Assembly: GCF_046348265.1 (NCBI RefSeq)
Contig: NZ_JAXMEO010000019.1
DNA from: Pelomonas sp937871895
GTDB taxonomy: Bacteria; Pseudomonadota; Gammaproteobacteria; Burkholderiales; Burkholderiaceae_C
Reading direction: 5' to 3' (one strand)
Length of the DNA stretch: 64,000 bases
Below, piece by piece: positions 8,008-18,307 of this stretch. The stretch's first letter is position 1. Each line of letters starts with the position of its first letter. Position numbers and translations under genes: made by a program. A model generated the notes under the pieces. The model saw only the letters and a list, made by a program, of their open reading frames with translations. It made no database searches and was not told the origin of the DNA.

Positions 8008-9471
8008 ATGATTGCCGTCGAACCCACCCTTGCCCGCCTTGCCACCGCGCGCGCCGCGCTGCTGGAGCCCTTTGGCCTGACCGAGTCGGCGCTGGCGCAG
8101 GCGCTGCGTCTGATCACCGAGCACCGGGTGGACGACGCGGACCTCTACTTCCAGACCACCCGTGCCGAGGGCTGGAGCCTGGAGGAGGGCATCGTCAAGA
8201 GCGGCTCCTTCAGCATCGACCAAGGCGTGGGCGTGCGCGCCGTGGCTGGCGAGAAGACGGCCTTTGCCTACTCGGACGACATCTCCGAAGCCGCGCTGCT
8301 CGACGCCGCCCGCACCGTGCGCACCATCGCTGCCGCCGGGCAAAGCCGGCGCGTCAAGGTGCCCGTCGAGCCGCGCGTGGCGGCCAGCCGCGAGCTCTAT
8401 GGCGTGGCCGACCCCATCCTCAGCCTCGACAGCGTCTCCAAGGTCGCGCTGCTGGAGCGCGTGGAGCGCCTGGCCCGCGCCAAGGACCCGCGCATCGTGC
8501 AGGTGATGGCCGGCCTGGCGGCCGAGCACGAGGTGGTGCTCATCGCCCGCGCTGACGGCACCTTGGCTGCCGATGTGCGGCCGCTGGTGCGGCTCTCGCT
8601 CACCGTGATCGCCGAGAGCAACGGGCGGCGCGAGGTCGGCTCCAGCGGTGGCGGTGGGCGCTTTGGGTTGGCCTACTTCACCGAGGCCATGATGGCCAGC
8701 TATGTGGACGAAGCCGTGAAGGCGGCGCTGACCAATCTGGAAAGCCGTCCCGCCCCGGCGGGCGAGATGGTCGTGGTGCTCGGCCCGGGCTGGCCTGGCG
8801 TGCTGCTGCACGAGGCGGTGGGGCATGGGCTGGAGGGCGACTTCAACCGCAAGGGCTCCAGCACCTTCTCGGGCCGCGTCGGCCAGCGCGTGGCGGCCAA
8901 GGGCGTGACCGTGCTCGATGACGGCACCCTCCCCGACCGCCGCGGCTCGCTCAACGTTGACGACGAAGGCGCCGCCAGCCAGCGCAATGTGCTGATCGAG
9001 GACGGCATCCTTAAGGGCTACATCCAGGACGCGATGAACGCGCGCCTGATGAAGACCGCGCCCACCGGCAATGGCCGCCGCGAGAGCTATGCCCACATCC
9101 CGATGCCGCGCATGACCAACACCTACATGCTTGGCGGCAAGGCCGACCCCAAGGAAATCATCGCCTCCATCGACCGCGGCCTCTACGCCACCAACTTCGG
9201 CGGCGGGCAGGTGGACATCACCAGCGGCAAGTTCGTCTTCTCGGCCAGCCAGGCCTTCTGGGTCGAGAAGGGCAAGATCCAGTACCCCGTCAAGGGCGCC
9301 ACCATCATCGGCAATGGCCCCGACGCCCTGACCCGCGTCAGCATGATCGGCAACGACATGGCGCTGGACTCGGGCGTCGGCGTCTGCGGCAAGGAAGGCC
9401 AGAGCGTGCCGGTGGGCGTGGGGCAGCCGACGCTGCGGATTGACGGCTTGACGGTGGGCGGTACGGCCTGA
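8008..9471 (+). CDS. tldD: Zinc metalloprotease TldD
   Basis: 487 residues. With TldE/PmbA it forms a heterodimeric cytoplasmic protease that degrades unfolded peptides and matures some modified peptides. The HExxxH zinc site is HEAVGHG at residues 268-274. Family blocks such as 'EEGIVKSGSFSIDQGVGVRA' and the C-terminal 'GKFVFSASQAFWVEKGKIQYPVKG' are complete. The usual partner gene pmbA is not in the window. Confidence 0.96.
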   Translation: MIAVEPTLARLATARAALLEPFGLTESALAQALRLITEHRVDDADLYFQTTRAEGWSLEEGIVKSGSFSIDQGVGVRAVAGEKTAFAYSDDISEAALLDAARTVRTIAAAGQSRRVKVPVEPRVAASRELYGVADPILSLDSVSKVALLERVERLARAKDPRIVQVMAGLAAEHEVVLIARADGTLAADVRPLVRLSLTVIAESNGRREVGSSGGGGRFGLAYFTEAMMASYVDEAVKAALTNLESRPAPAGEMVVVLGPGWPGVLLHEAVGHGLEGDFNRKGSSTFSGRVGQRVAAKGVTVLDDGTLPDRRGSLNVDDEGAASQRNVLIEDGILKGYIQDAMNARLMKTAPTGNGRRESYAHIPMPRMTNTYMLGGKADPKEIIASIDRGLYATNFGGGQVDITSGKFVFSASQAFWVEKGKIQYPVKGATIIGNGPDALTRVSMIGNDMALDSGVGVCGKEGQSVPVGVGQPTLRIDGLTVGGTA

Positions 9472-9538
9472 CCCCGAAGGCAGGCTTGGCCCACGCCGAA
9501 GTGCTACTTGTTTAGGCCCCGTGCTACATTCCAACCCC

Positions 9539-9604
9539 ATGTCCCGCGCCGTCTATTTTTTTGCGTTCTTTTGGTTCTGCCCCACACCGGCGCAGGAGAC
9601 TTGA
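9539..9604 (+). CDS. Phenylalanine-rich leader peptide of aroG
   Basis: A 21-codon reading frame, too short for routine gene callers. It encodes MSRAVYFFAFFWFC-then-PTPAQET: five Phe codons plus Tyr and Trp between 9554 and 9577. It ends at TGA 9602-9604, 28 bases before a strong intrinsic terminator that precedes aroG. Runs of codons for the end product are the hallmark of leader peptides in ribosome-mediated attenuation (pheA, trpE leaders). No strong Shine-Dalgarno is visible before the ATG. Position, codon content and the paired hairpins together make it convincing. Confidence 0.85.
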   Translation: MSRAVYFFAFFWFCPTPAQET

Positions 9605-9663
9605 ACGCGTAAGCGCAAACCAAACTCCTAGAAACCGCCGGCCTCAAAGCCCGGCGGTTTTTT
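9546..9663 (+). promoter_or_regulatory. Transcription attenuator controlling aroG
   Basis: Four mutually exclusive RNA segments can be drawn. Segment 1 (9546-9551) is complementary to segment 2 (9588-9593). Segment 2 (9587-9592) is also complementary to the left arm of the terminator, segment 3 (9636-9641). Segment 3 in turn pairs with segment 4 (9651-9659). A ribosome stalled at the Phe codons would cover segment 1 and let 2 pair with 3, which prevents the 3:4 terminator. With ample Phe-tRNA the terminator forms. This is read from complementarity; no folding was computed. Confidence 0.75.
9633..9663 (+). terminator. Attenuator terminator before aroG
   Basis: A 9-bp perfect stem (9633-9641 with 9651-9659, AACCGCCGG/CCGGCGGTT), a 9-base loop and six T residues (9658-9663), 37 bases before the aroG start. 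Its position upstream of the gene, not downstream, is what marks it as an attenuator. Confidence 0.9.
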
Positions 9664-9699
9664 CATTTCCAGCCCCACCCCTCACATCCAGGTGCCCCG

Positions 9700-10824
9700 A
9701 TGAATGCCAAAGCCGTCTCCAGCCCCGAGTCCCAGCCGCGCTACGCGGTGGAGGACAAGACCAGCAAGACCGATGACGAGCGCATCGCCAGCGTCACGCC
9801 GCTGCCGCCGCCGGAGCACCTGATCCGCTTCTTCCCCATCAGCGGCACCAAGACCGAGGCCCTGATCGGCGACACGCGAAAGCGCATCCGCAAGATCCTG
9901 CACGGCAAGGACGACCGGCTGCTGGTCATCATCGGCCCCTGCTCCATCCACGACCCAGCGGCTGCCATGGAGTACGCCAAGCGCCTGCTGGTGGAGCGCG
10001 AGCGCTATGCCGACACGCTGGAGATTGTGATGCGGGTCTACTTCGAGAAGCCGCGCACGACGGTGGGCTGGAAGGGGTTGATCAACGACCCGTATATGGA
10101 CGAGACTTTCCGCATCGACGAGGGTCTGCGCATTGCGCGCCACCTGCTGCTGGAGATCAACCGCCTCGGCATGCCGGCCGCCAGCGAGTTCCTCGACGTG
10201 ATCTCGCCGCAGTACATCGGCGACCTGATCTCCTGGGGCGCCATTGGCGCGCGCACGACCGAGAGCCAGGTGCACCGCGAGCTGGCTTCGGGCATCTCGG
10301 CGCCCATTGGCTTCAAGAACGGCACCGACGGCAACATCAAGATCGCCACGGACGCCATCCAGGCAGCCGCGCGCGGCCACCACTTCCTGTCGGTGCACAA
10401 GAACGGCCAGGTCTCGATCATCCAGACCCGCGGCAATGAGGACTGCCACGTCATCCTGCGCGGCGGCAAGGCGCCCAACTACGACGCCGAAAGCGTGGCT
10501 GCCGCCTGCGCCGACCTCGAAGCCGCCAAGCTGCCGGGTCGCCTGATGGTGGACTGCTCGCATGCCAACAGCAGCAAGCAGCACCTGCGCCAGCTCGACG
10601 TGGCGCGCGACATCGGCGCCCAGCTCAAGGCCGGCAGCGACCGCATCTTCGGCGTGATGGTCGAAAGCCATCTGCACGACGGCGCCCAGAAGTTCACCCC
10701 CGGCAAGGACGACCCGACCAAGCTGGCCTACGGCAAGAGCATCACCGACGCCTGCCTGGGCTGGGACGATTCGCTGGCCGTGCTGGACGTGCTGAGCGAA
10801 GCGGTCAAGGCCCGCAGATCCTGA
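9700..10824 (+). CDS. aroG: 3-deoxy-7-phosphoheptulonate (DAHP) synthase, class I
   Basis: 374 residues. Catalyses the first step of the shikimate pathway, joining PEP and erythrose 4-phosphate. The type I-alpha (AroF/G/H) family is shown by 'LLVIIGPCSIHDPAAAMEYA', 'MRVYFEKPRTTVGWKGLINDP', 'SWGAIGARTTESQVHRELASG' and 'FKNGTDGN'. The family's isozymes are each inhibited by one aromatic amino acid. The Phe-rich leader upstream argues that this gene responds to phenylalanine, hence the symbol aroG, although the feedback specificity of the enzyme itself cannot be read here. Confidence 0.95.
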   Translation: MNAKAVSSPESQPRYAVEDKTSKTDDERIASVTPLPPPEHLIRFFPISGTKTEALIGDTRKRIRKILHGKDDRLLVIIGPCSIHDPAAAMEYAKRLLVERERYADTLEIVMRVYFEKPRTTVGWKGLINDPYMDETFRIDEGLRIARHLLLEINRLGMPAASEFLDVISPQYIGDLISWGAIGARTTESQVHRELASGISAPIGFKNGTDGNIKIATDAIQAAARGHHFLSVHKNGQVSIIQTRGNEDCHVILRGGKAPNYDAESVAAACADLEAAKLPGRLMVDCSHANSSKQHLRQLDVARDIGAQLKAGSDRIFGVMVESHLHDGAQKFTPGKDDPTKLAYGKSITDACLGWDDSLAVLDVLSEAVKARRS

Positions 10825-10843
10825 TCCCGCGCCCTTGAAACCC

Positions 10844-10874
10844 CGAAACGCGGCCCCACCTGGGCCGCGTTTCG
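10844..10874 (+). terminator. Strong hairpin after aroG
   Basis: A perfect 13-bp inverted repeat (10844-10856 with 10862-10874, CGAAACGCGGCCC / its complement) around a 5-base loop, 20 bases after the aroG stop and just upstream of htpG. The following bases (CTTTC) lack a long T run, so termination efficiency is uncertain. Confidence 0.6.
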
Positions 10875-10901
10875 CTTTCAGACTTCTTCTACAGACTCGC
10901 C

Positions 10902-12782
<1,881 letters not shown>

Positions 12783-12812
12783 TGCTGACCGCTTGAGTCA
12801 CGCCACCAACGC

Positions 12813-12837
12813 AAAGGGCCGGCATTGCCGGCCCTTT
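12813..12837 (+). terminator. Intrinsic terminator of htpG
   Basis: An 11-bp stem AAAGGGCCGGC / GCCGGCCCTTT (12813-12823 with 12827-12837), a 3-base loop and a T run, 30 bases after the htpG stop. Confidence 0.92.
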
Positions 12838-12870
12838 TTGCTTGGGGCGTTCAAGACCCCTGACGGCGCT

Positions 12871-13836
12871 TCAGGCCGCCTTTTGCCGATACCGGCGCAG
12901 GGCGATGCCCATCAGGCCCAAGGCCATCAGGCCATAGGTCGAGGGCTCGGGCACCGCAGCCGCCAGTTGCAGACCCAGCGCGTTGTGCACGGCTGCAGAC
13001 GGGTGGATGTCGTCGAAGTAGAAGTGCTCGCTCGGATCGGCACAGAGCTTCCCCGGCTTGGCGGGGCCGCCCGAAAAACAGGCCGTCGTCGTGTCGGTGA
13101 TGCCCAAACCTGCGGCCGAGGCCAGCAGCAGGTGTTGGCGCGCAAAGGTGTCAAACAGCGTGATGTCCGCGCCGGCATGCAGGGCAGCCCAGCCGGAATA
13201 GGCCGATGCCAGTTGGACATTGAAGGATGCGCTCAACCCACTCAACGCGAGCGCTGTACCGGGGATCGATCCATCCAGGGTGAGGGCACGCGGCGTGGCG
13301 CCAAGGTCAGGCATCAGCGGCAACAGGAAGTTCCGAGCCCCGGCGGTATAGAGCTGGTCGACCGAGCTCACCAGATTGCTGACGCCAGCGCTGACGATGC
13401 TGCTGAAGTCGGGTGAGGGGGTGTCGAGCGCGACCAGAAAGTCGTTCGGCCCACCCCAGACAAAGTACAGGCTGTTGGCGTCTGCATGCCCACTCGTGGC
13501 GGACAAATAGCCAGCTACCTGGGAGCGAATGCCCGTGGGCTCCAGCGGCGTGCCCAGGAACTGAGGATTGCTGAACCCGGTGCCGGCGCCGCCATAGGCG
13601 AAGTCGTACAGGCCGACCCCCAGGTGCTGCGCGAGCACTTCGACGGCGGCCTTGCCATTGCTGAAGCGCCCGTTCCAGTAAGCACCGGTAAGCGGAATGA
13701 GGTCGCCGGTGGCGTACAACAGATTGCCGTTGTCGGATAGCGAGTCACCAAAGGCGACCACGGAGTTGTAGGCCGAGGCTGTCAGGCTGGCAGTGGCCAG
13801 GGCGGCCGCAGCCAGTACGGAACGCAAGGTGCTCAT
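12871..13836 (-). CDS. PEP-CTERM SGNH/GDSL-family hydrolase
   Basis: About 321 residues from ATG 13836. Signal peptide (ATASLTASA), then the SGNH blocks: GDSLSDNGN with the nucleophile Ser, a Gly in 'DFAYGGAGTG', Asn in 'VWGGPNDFLVA', and the Asp/His pair in 'YFDDIHPSAAVHN'. The C-terminus VPEPSTYGLMALGLMGIALRRYR is a PEP-CTERM sorting signal: VPEP, membrane segment, basic tail. Such proteins are processed by exosortase (XrtA) and are linked to exopolysaccharide loci in Gram-negative biofilm formers. No exosortase gene is in the window. Esterase/lipase substrate unknown. Confidence 0.93.
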   Translation of the reverse strand: MSTLRSVLAAAALATASLTASAYNSVVAFGDSLSDNGNLLYATGDLIPLTGAYWNGRFSNGKAAVEVLAQHLGVGLYDFAYGGAGTGFSNPQFLGTPLEPTGIRSQVAGYLSATSGHADANSLYFVWGGPNDFLVALDTPSPDFSSIVSAGVSNLVSSVDQLYTAGARNFLLPLMPDLGATPRALTLDGSIPGTALALSGLSASFNVQLASAYSGWAALHAGADITLFDTFARQHLLLASAAGLGITDTTTACFSGGPAKPGKLCADPSEHFYFDDIHPSAAVHNALGLQLAAAVPEPSTYGLMALGLMGIALRRYRQKAA

Positions 13837-13962
13837 TGCAACGCTCCCAAACAATCGTTACCAAAGAACTTCAAGTGTCCGCGTGCGCCAAAGTTCGACT
13901 GAGGGGGCATCGACCAAGAACTAGGGGGGTACGGCGCATTGCCCTTTGAATGGGGGGTGGGT

Positions 13963-15018
13963 TCAGGCGAAGCCGTCGCCGTCGAAGTCCACCTCGTCGT
14001 CCAGGCGTGGGGCTTGCGGCCGAGCGTCTGCGGGCTGCATCGCCCTGAGCTGCTCGCGCAGCAAGCTGACCTGGTCCATCCAGTAATTGGCCGTGCCAAA
14101 CCACGGGAAGGCCAGTGGGAAGGCCGGATCACCCCAGCGGCGCGCCAGCCAGGCGCTGTAGTGAATCATCCGCAGCGTGCGCAGCGGCTCGACCAGGCGC
14201 AGCTCGCGGTCATCGAAGTCGGCGATCTGCTCATAGCCTTCGAGCAGGGCGCGCAGTTGTTGGCGGGCCTGATCGGCGTCGCCTGACAGCAGCATCCACA
14301 GGTCCTGCACGGCGGGGCCCGTGGCGGCGTCGTCGAGGTCGACGAAGTGCGGGCCGGCATCGGGCGTCCAAAGGATGTTGCCGGGGTGGCAGTCGCCGTG
14401 TAGGCGGCACAGCTGCAACTGGGGCAGGGCCTCGAAGGCGGCCTCGATCATGGCAATGCACTGGGCGGTGACCTCGGCCCAGGCGGGCGCGATCTCGGGC
14501 GGAAGTGCGTCGTGCGCCAGCAGCCAGTCGCGCGCGGCGCGCGCCGGTTCGGCGCTGTGCCAGGCCACGCGATGGCGAAAAGGCTGGCGGCGCCCCACCT
14601 CATGCAGCCGCGCCAGCAGGCGGCCAATCCAGCGCAGCACGTCGGGGTCTTCAAGCTCGGGGCCACGGCCCCCTTGGCGCGGTGTGACGGCCAGGCGCTG
14701 CCCGGCCACATGCACGAGCGTGGAATTCTGGCCGGTCTCGTCACGCAGCATCCAAGGCGCCACGACGGGCACTTCGGCCGCAGCCAGCTCCGCCGCGAAG
14801 GCGTGCTCTTCCAGGATCTGAGCGTCTGTCCAGCGACCGGGGCGGTAGAACTTGGCCACGGCGGCCCGCCCGTCTTCCAGGTGCACCTGCAGCACGCGGT
14901 TTTCGAAGGAGTTGAGCTGCAGCATGCGCCCGTCCGGCCGCAAGCCCGCAGCCTCCAAGGCGTCCAGCATGAACTCCGGGGTCAGTTCGCCGAAGCTGAG
15001 GTCGGGCGTGGCCCGCAT
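13963..15018 (-). CDS. srkA: Stress response kinase A (SrkA/YihE/RdoA)
   Basis: 351 residues, an aminoglycoside-phosphotransferase-like Ser/Thr protein kinase involved in stress survival in E. coli. N-lobe 'FENRVLQVHLEDGRAAVAKFYRP' with its lysine, catalytic loop LHGDCHPGNIL and metal-binding 'HFVDLDDAATGP' are intact. ATG at 15018 overlaps the stop of the upstream DUF2726 gene by one base (TGATG), so the two are coupled; a TTG three bases earlier is also in frame. Confidence 0.93.
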   Translation of the reverse strand: MRATPDLSFGELTPEFMLDALEAAGLRPDGRMLQLNSFENRVLQVHLEDGRAAVAKFYRPGRWTDAQILEEHAFAAELAAAEVPVVAPWMLRDETGQNSTLVHVAGQRLAVTPRQGGRGPELEDPDVLRWIGRLLARLHEVGRRQPFRHRVAWHSAEPARAARDWLLAHDALPPEIAPAWAEVTAQCIAMIEAAFEALPQLQLCRLHGDCHPGNILWTPDAGPHFVDLDDAATGPAVQDLWMLLSGDADQARQQLRALLEGYEQIADFDDRELRLVEPLRTLRMIHYSAWLARRWGDPAFPLAFPWFGTANYWMDQVSLLREQLRAMQPADARPQAPRLDDEVDFDGDGFA

Positions 15019-15944
15019 CAACGGCGCCAGCGCGAACTTGCCTGGTGGGCCGGGCGCGATTCGGGCTCGTCAACCACGATGCCCGCGATGTCTTCGGACA
15101 GTTCCTCGTCCGCTGGCACCTGAGTGCCAAAACGAGGGCGCATGGCTGGCCGGCGCGGCGACGTGCGAGGGTGGCTGCCGGGGCGCGGGAGTTCGGCCGG
15201 CCAGGGCGAGCGCAGTGTGGGCACGTCGTCCCACGAGCGCCCTGGCGCTGGTTCGTCCTGGCGCGAGCGCGGGCTGCGGCGCTCAGGCCCGACATAGGGG
15301 AAGGGGCTGCCGTAGGGCGTGCTGACGGCCGGCATCTGGGGCAGGGCCGGTGCCGGGGCTGCGTCCGGCATCTCCACGGCGGGCGGCGGCATGGCCACGG
15401 CGGGCGCAGACACCATCGTCGGGGCAGCCATGGGCGCCGCGCCGCCAGCGCCGTGCGGCACCAGGGCTTGCAGCTCGCTCACCGAGGGCAGTTGGTCGGC
15501 GGCCAGCCGCAGGTAGCGGACGCGGCAGGCATCCAGCGCGGCGTGCTTGAGTTGCTGTCGCTGCAGCGATGGGCCGCGATCAGTGTCGAGATCGATGGCG
15601 ACCAGCACGCGGCCATTGGCACTGCAGATCGCGAAGCTGACGAACAGGCCTTCGACGACATCGGCCCAGACCGGGGCCTGCTTGGTCTCGCTGGGTTGGC
15701 AAAAGCGCTCCAGCGGCAGACGCGAGAGCAGCACATGGTGGGGCAGGGCCTCCCGCAGCAGCCGCAGCAGCCGGCGCTCCTCGCTGCTGAACACCGGGCG
15801 TGTGACGAGCGTCAGCTCCTCAGGCAGGGCTGCCGACATGCGGCGCCCACGCCAGAGCGACCAGCCCAGTGCGATTGATAGCGCAATCACCGCAAGGCTG
15901 AGAACGACGATCCAGCTGAACGCGTACTCGGGCATGTGTGTCAT
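15018..15944 (-). CDS. DUF2726 domain membrane-anchored protein
   Basis: 308 residues. One N-terminal membrane helix (residues 8-30, AFSWIVVLSLAVIALSIALG) is followed by a DUF2726 domain: 'VFSSEERRLLRLLREALP', 'LFVSFAICSANGRVLVAIDLD', 'KHAALDACRVRYLRL'. DUF2726 resembles the nuclease-like fold of topoisomerase-associated domains and its function is unknown. The C-terminal half is Pro/Ala/Arg-rich and apparently disordered. It lies in a two-gene operon with srkA. Confidence 0.82.
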   Translation of the reverse strand: MTHMPEYAFSWIVVLSLAVIALSIALGWSLWRGRRMSAALPEELTLVTRPVFSSEERRLLRLLREALPHHVLLSRLPLERFCQPSETKQAPVWADVVEGLFVSFAICSANGRVLVAIDLDTDRGPSLQRQQLKHAALDACRVRYLRLAADQLPSVSELQALVPHGAGGAAPMAAPTMVSAPAVAMPPPAVEMPDAAPAPALPQMPAVSTPYGSPFPYVGPERRSPRSRQDEPAPGRSWDDVPTLRSPWPAELPRPGSHPRTSPRRPAMRPRFGTQVPADEELSEDIAGIVVDEPESRPAHQASSRWRR

Positions 15945-16051
15945 CGTGTAACGGATATCACTTTAGCCGAGTGGGCGAACTTTGCCCTCTGGAGGTTCAC
16001 CTGATCCAGGGTGGTCGGGGGCCTCAAGCCTCTACCCAGGGGGCAGGGTTG

Positions 16052-16714
16052 TTACGGGCCAAGCCGCCAGCCCTCGACCCAATCCTCCAGCAATCGGGCC
16101 TGCTGCTTCATCTGCAAATCCCATTCAGCCAGGTTTTGCTCCACCAATTGGGCAATATGGCTGGAGACGTTGTCAGCTGGCAGCCGGACGCGAGCCTCGG
16201 CGTCGGCGCCGAAGTATTCGATCGTCGCCCCTGCGGCGCGTGCAATGCGCAGCATCGGTTGGTTGATGGCCAAGGCCTGGATGATCAGCGTGTCGATGCC
16301 GCGATTGCGCGCGTGCAGGCTGGCCGCATCAAACAACCGCCGGCCCAGGCGGTGGCCTCTGGCGTGAGCAAGCACTGACACGCCGAAGTCCGCAACCGTC
16401 GGGCCGCAGGGGGCCAGATGGGCCAGCCCGGTCAGTTCCAGGCGATGGTTGAAGATGCCCAGCACCTCGTCGGCCTCGAAGTCGAGGCGGCGCACGTAGT
16501 CGGCAATCTCGCGGTCTGAAGCCTCGAAGCCAAAGCGCAGGTAGCGGTCGTGGCTGTCCAATGCCAGCAGATGGCGGCTGACCCTCACCTTGTGGCGCCG
16601 GCTCAGCGCCCGGATTGGCACCCAGGTGGACAGCCGTGCCATGGACGCCCGGGCGTCGGCCAAGCTGCCATCCGGGTCGAAAGGCATGGGTTGGCTGGAA
16701 GCGGGCTTGGGCAT
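16052..16714 (-). CDS. GNAT-family N-acetyltransferase
   Basis: About 220 residues from ATG 16714 (MPKPASSQ); the longer reading frame runs into the rplM regulatory region. The acetyl-CoA loop is degenerate but visible: 'FGVSVLAHARGHRLGRRLFDAASLHARNRG' (R/H-G-x-x-L-G). 'RFGFEASDREIADYV' is typical of a betaproteobacterial GNAT subgroup. Substrate unknown. Confidence 0.85.
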   Translation of the reverse strand: MPKPASSQPMPFDPDGSLADARASMARLSTWVPIRALSRRHKVRVSRHLLALDSHDRYLRFGFEASDREIADYVRRLDFEADEVLGIFNHRLELTGLAHLAPCGPTVADFGVSVLAHARGHRLGRRLFDAASLHARNRGIDTLIIQALAINQPMLRIARAAGATIEYFGADAEARVRLPADNVSSHIAQLVEQNLAEWDLQMKQQARLLEDWVEGWRLGP

Positions 16715-16841
16715 GGCCTGGATCGTCCTGCATTTGTTTGGCCGCGAGACCGAATGGGGCGCCAGAGCCGCAGTAAATCGGCCTGCGGCCCGCAATATTG
16801 CGCGACCCTGCGACGCCCAGGGCGGCGCCGAACGGGTCGGC

Positions 16842-16870
16842 TTGGCGCTTGAGGGTGGTTCCGCTACACT
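16842..16870 (+). promoter_or_regulatory. Sigma-70 promoter of rplM-rpsI
   Basis: -35 TTGGCG (16842-16847), 17-bp spacer, -10 TACACT (16865-16870), about 120 bp before the rplM ATG. The leader holds a hairpin (stem TTCCCG/CGGGAA, 16880-16901) that may take part in ribosomal-protein autoregulation; that role is inferred. Confidence 0.72.
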
Positions 16871-16990
16871 AGCGGGCTTTTCCCGTCTTTGGCTGCGGGA
16901 AGGAACGATCGTGAGAGGCGGCGCCTACTAAGCCTGCACCGAACGTCGGATTCATTCAGCCAGTTCAGTACTCCCCAAAGAGATCAACTC

Positions 16991-17419
16991 ATGAAGACCT
17001 TCAGCGCCAAGCCGGCCGAGGTGACGCACGAGTGGTTTGTGATTGACGCCACCGACAAGGTGCTCGGACGTGTTGCCAGCGAAGTGGCACTCCGTTTGCG
17101 CGGCAAGCACAAGGCCATCTACACGCCTCACGTCGATACCGGTGACTTCATCGTCGTCGTCAATGCCGACAAGCTCCGTGTGACCGGCAACAAGGCCACC
17201 GACAAGGTGTACTACCGTCACAGCGGCTTCCCTGGCGGCATCTACGCCACGAAGTTCAAGGACATGCAAGCCAAGCATCCGGGCCGCGCCCTGGAAAAGG
17301 CCGTCAAGGGCATGCTGCCCAAGGGCCCGCTCGGCTACGCGATGGTCAAGAAGCTGAAGGTCTATGCAGGTCCCTCGCACCCGCACACCGCTCAGCAGCC
17401 CAAGGCTCTCGAGATCTAA
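16991..17419 (+). CDS. rplM: 50S ribosomal protein L13
   Basis: 142 residues, exactly the usual length, starting MKTFSAKPAEV; the longer frame upstream is leader RNA. Signatures include 'WFVIDATDKVLGRVASEVALRLRGKHK' and 'VKGMLPKGPLGYAMVKKLKVY'. It is followed after 9 bp by rpsI, the universal L13-S9 operon. Confidence 0.98.
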   Translation: MKTFSAKPAEVTHEWFVIDATDKVLGRVASEVALRLRGKHKAIYTPHVDTGDFIVVVNADKLRVTGNKATDKVYYRHSGFPGGIYATKFKDMQAKHPGRALEKAVKGMLPKGPLGYAMVKKLKVYAGPSHPHTAQQPKALEI

Positions 17420-17428
17420 GGAACGGCC

Positions 17429-17821
17429 ATGATCGGAAATTGGAACTACGGCACTGGCCGCCGCAAGTCGTCGGTCGCTCGCGTCTTCATCAAGAAGGGC
17501 ACGGGCCAGATCACCATCAACGGCCGCACGATCGAGCAGTACTTCGGTCGTCAAACGTCCATCATGGTGGCGCGTCAGCCCCTGCTGCTGACCAACAACG
17601 GCGAAGCCTTTGACATCAAGGTGAACGTGCACGGTGGCGGCGAGTCCGGCCAAGCCGGCGCGGTGCGCCTGGGTATCACCCGTGCACTGATCGACTACGA
17701 CGCCGCCCTCAAGCCCGAACTGAGCCGCGCCGGCTTCGTCACGCGTGACGCGCGTGAAGTTGAGCGTAAGAAGGTCGGCTTGCACGGCGCCCGTCGTCGG
17801 AAGCAATTCAGCAAGCGCTGA
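17429..17821 (+). CDS. rpsI: 30S ribosomal protein S9
   Basis: 130 residues, ending in the conserved basic tail 'ARRRKQFSKR' that reaches the P-site tRNA. 'GTGRRKSSVARVFIKKGTG' is the N-terminal signature. AAGGA precedes the ATG. A terminator follows at 17841. Confidence 0.98.
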   Translation: MIGNWNYGTGRRKSSVARVFIKKGTGQITINGRTIEQYFGRQTSIMVARQPLLLTNNGEAFDIKVNVHGGGESGQAGAVRLGITRALIDYDAALKPELSRAGFVTRDAREVERKKVGLHGARRRKQFSKR

Positions 17822-17840
17822 TCGGGTTCATGCCCTCTCG

Positions 17841-17865
17841 AAAGGCCGCTCTTGGAGCGGCCTTT
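17841..17865 (+). terminator. Terminator of rplM-rpsI
   Basis: 11-bp stem (17841-17851 with 17855-17865, AAAGGCCGCTC/GAGCGGCCTTT), a 3-base loop and a T run, 19 bases after the rpsI stop. Confidence 0.92.
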
Positions 17866-17937
17866 TTCATGCCCCTCTGCGCAGCGTGGAATTCTTTGCA
17901 GGGACAATCGAGCCCAGTCATTCACCTTGAGATCGCC

Positions 17938-18300
17938 ATGAGCGCTGTACTCGACACCCCCACCGACATCCCCGCGCCCCTCGTCTTCACCGACAGCGCC
18001 GCCGACAAGGTGCGCGATCTGGTCGCCGAAGAGGGCAATCCGGACCTGAAGCTGCGCGTCTTCGTGCAAGGCGGCGGCTGCTCGGGCTTCCAGTACGGCT
18101 TCACCTTTGACGAGGCCGTGAACGACGACGACACCCAGATGGTGAAGAACGGCGTGACCCTGCTGATCGACGCCATGAGCCTGCAGTACCTGGTCGGCGC
18201 CGAGATCGACTACAAGGAAGACCTGCAGGGCGCGCAGTTCGTGATCAAGAACCCGAACGCCAGCACCACCTGCGGTTGCGGCTCGTCGTTCTCCGTCTGA
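17938..18300 (+). CDS. erpA: Iron-sulfur cluster insertion protein ErpA
   Basis: 120 residues of the A-type carrier family, delivering [Fe-S] clusters to apo-enzymes. The three ligand cysteines are in 'GGGCSGFQYGF' and the C-terminal CGCGSSF. ATG at 17938 matches the family N-terminus; an upstream in-frame ATG at 17830 would run through the rpsI terminator. Position after rplM-rpsI is usual for betaproteobacteria. Confidence 0.96.
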   Translation: MSAVLDTPTDIPAPLVFTDSAADKVRDLVAEEGNPDLKLRVFVQGGGCSGFQYGFTFDEAVNDDDTQMVKNGVTLLIDAMSLQYLVGAEIDYKEDLQGAQFVIKNPNASTTCGCGSSFSV

Positions 18301-18307
18301 GTTCGTT

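Noticed and set aside
9486..9530. Promoter for the aroG leader (TTGTTT with TACATT, or TTGGCC with TGTTTA)
   Set aside because: First pair is spaced 11 bp, second pair matches poorly; neither is good enough to annotate.
7930..9540. 536-codon open frame antisense to tldD
   Set aside because: Same composition artefact; no start signal or family resemblance.
13837..13962. Sigma-54 promoter upstream of the PEP-CTERM hydrolase
   Set aside because: No TGGCAC-N5-TTGC match at correct spacing on the minus strand.
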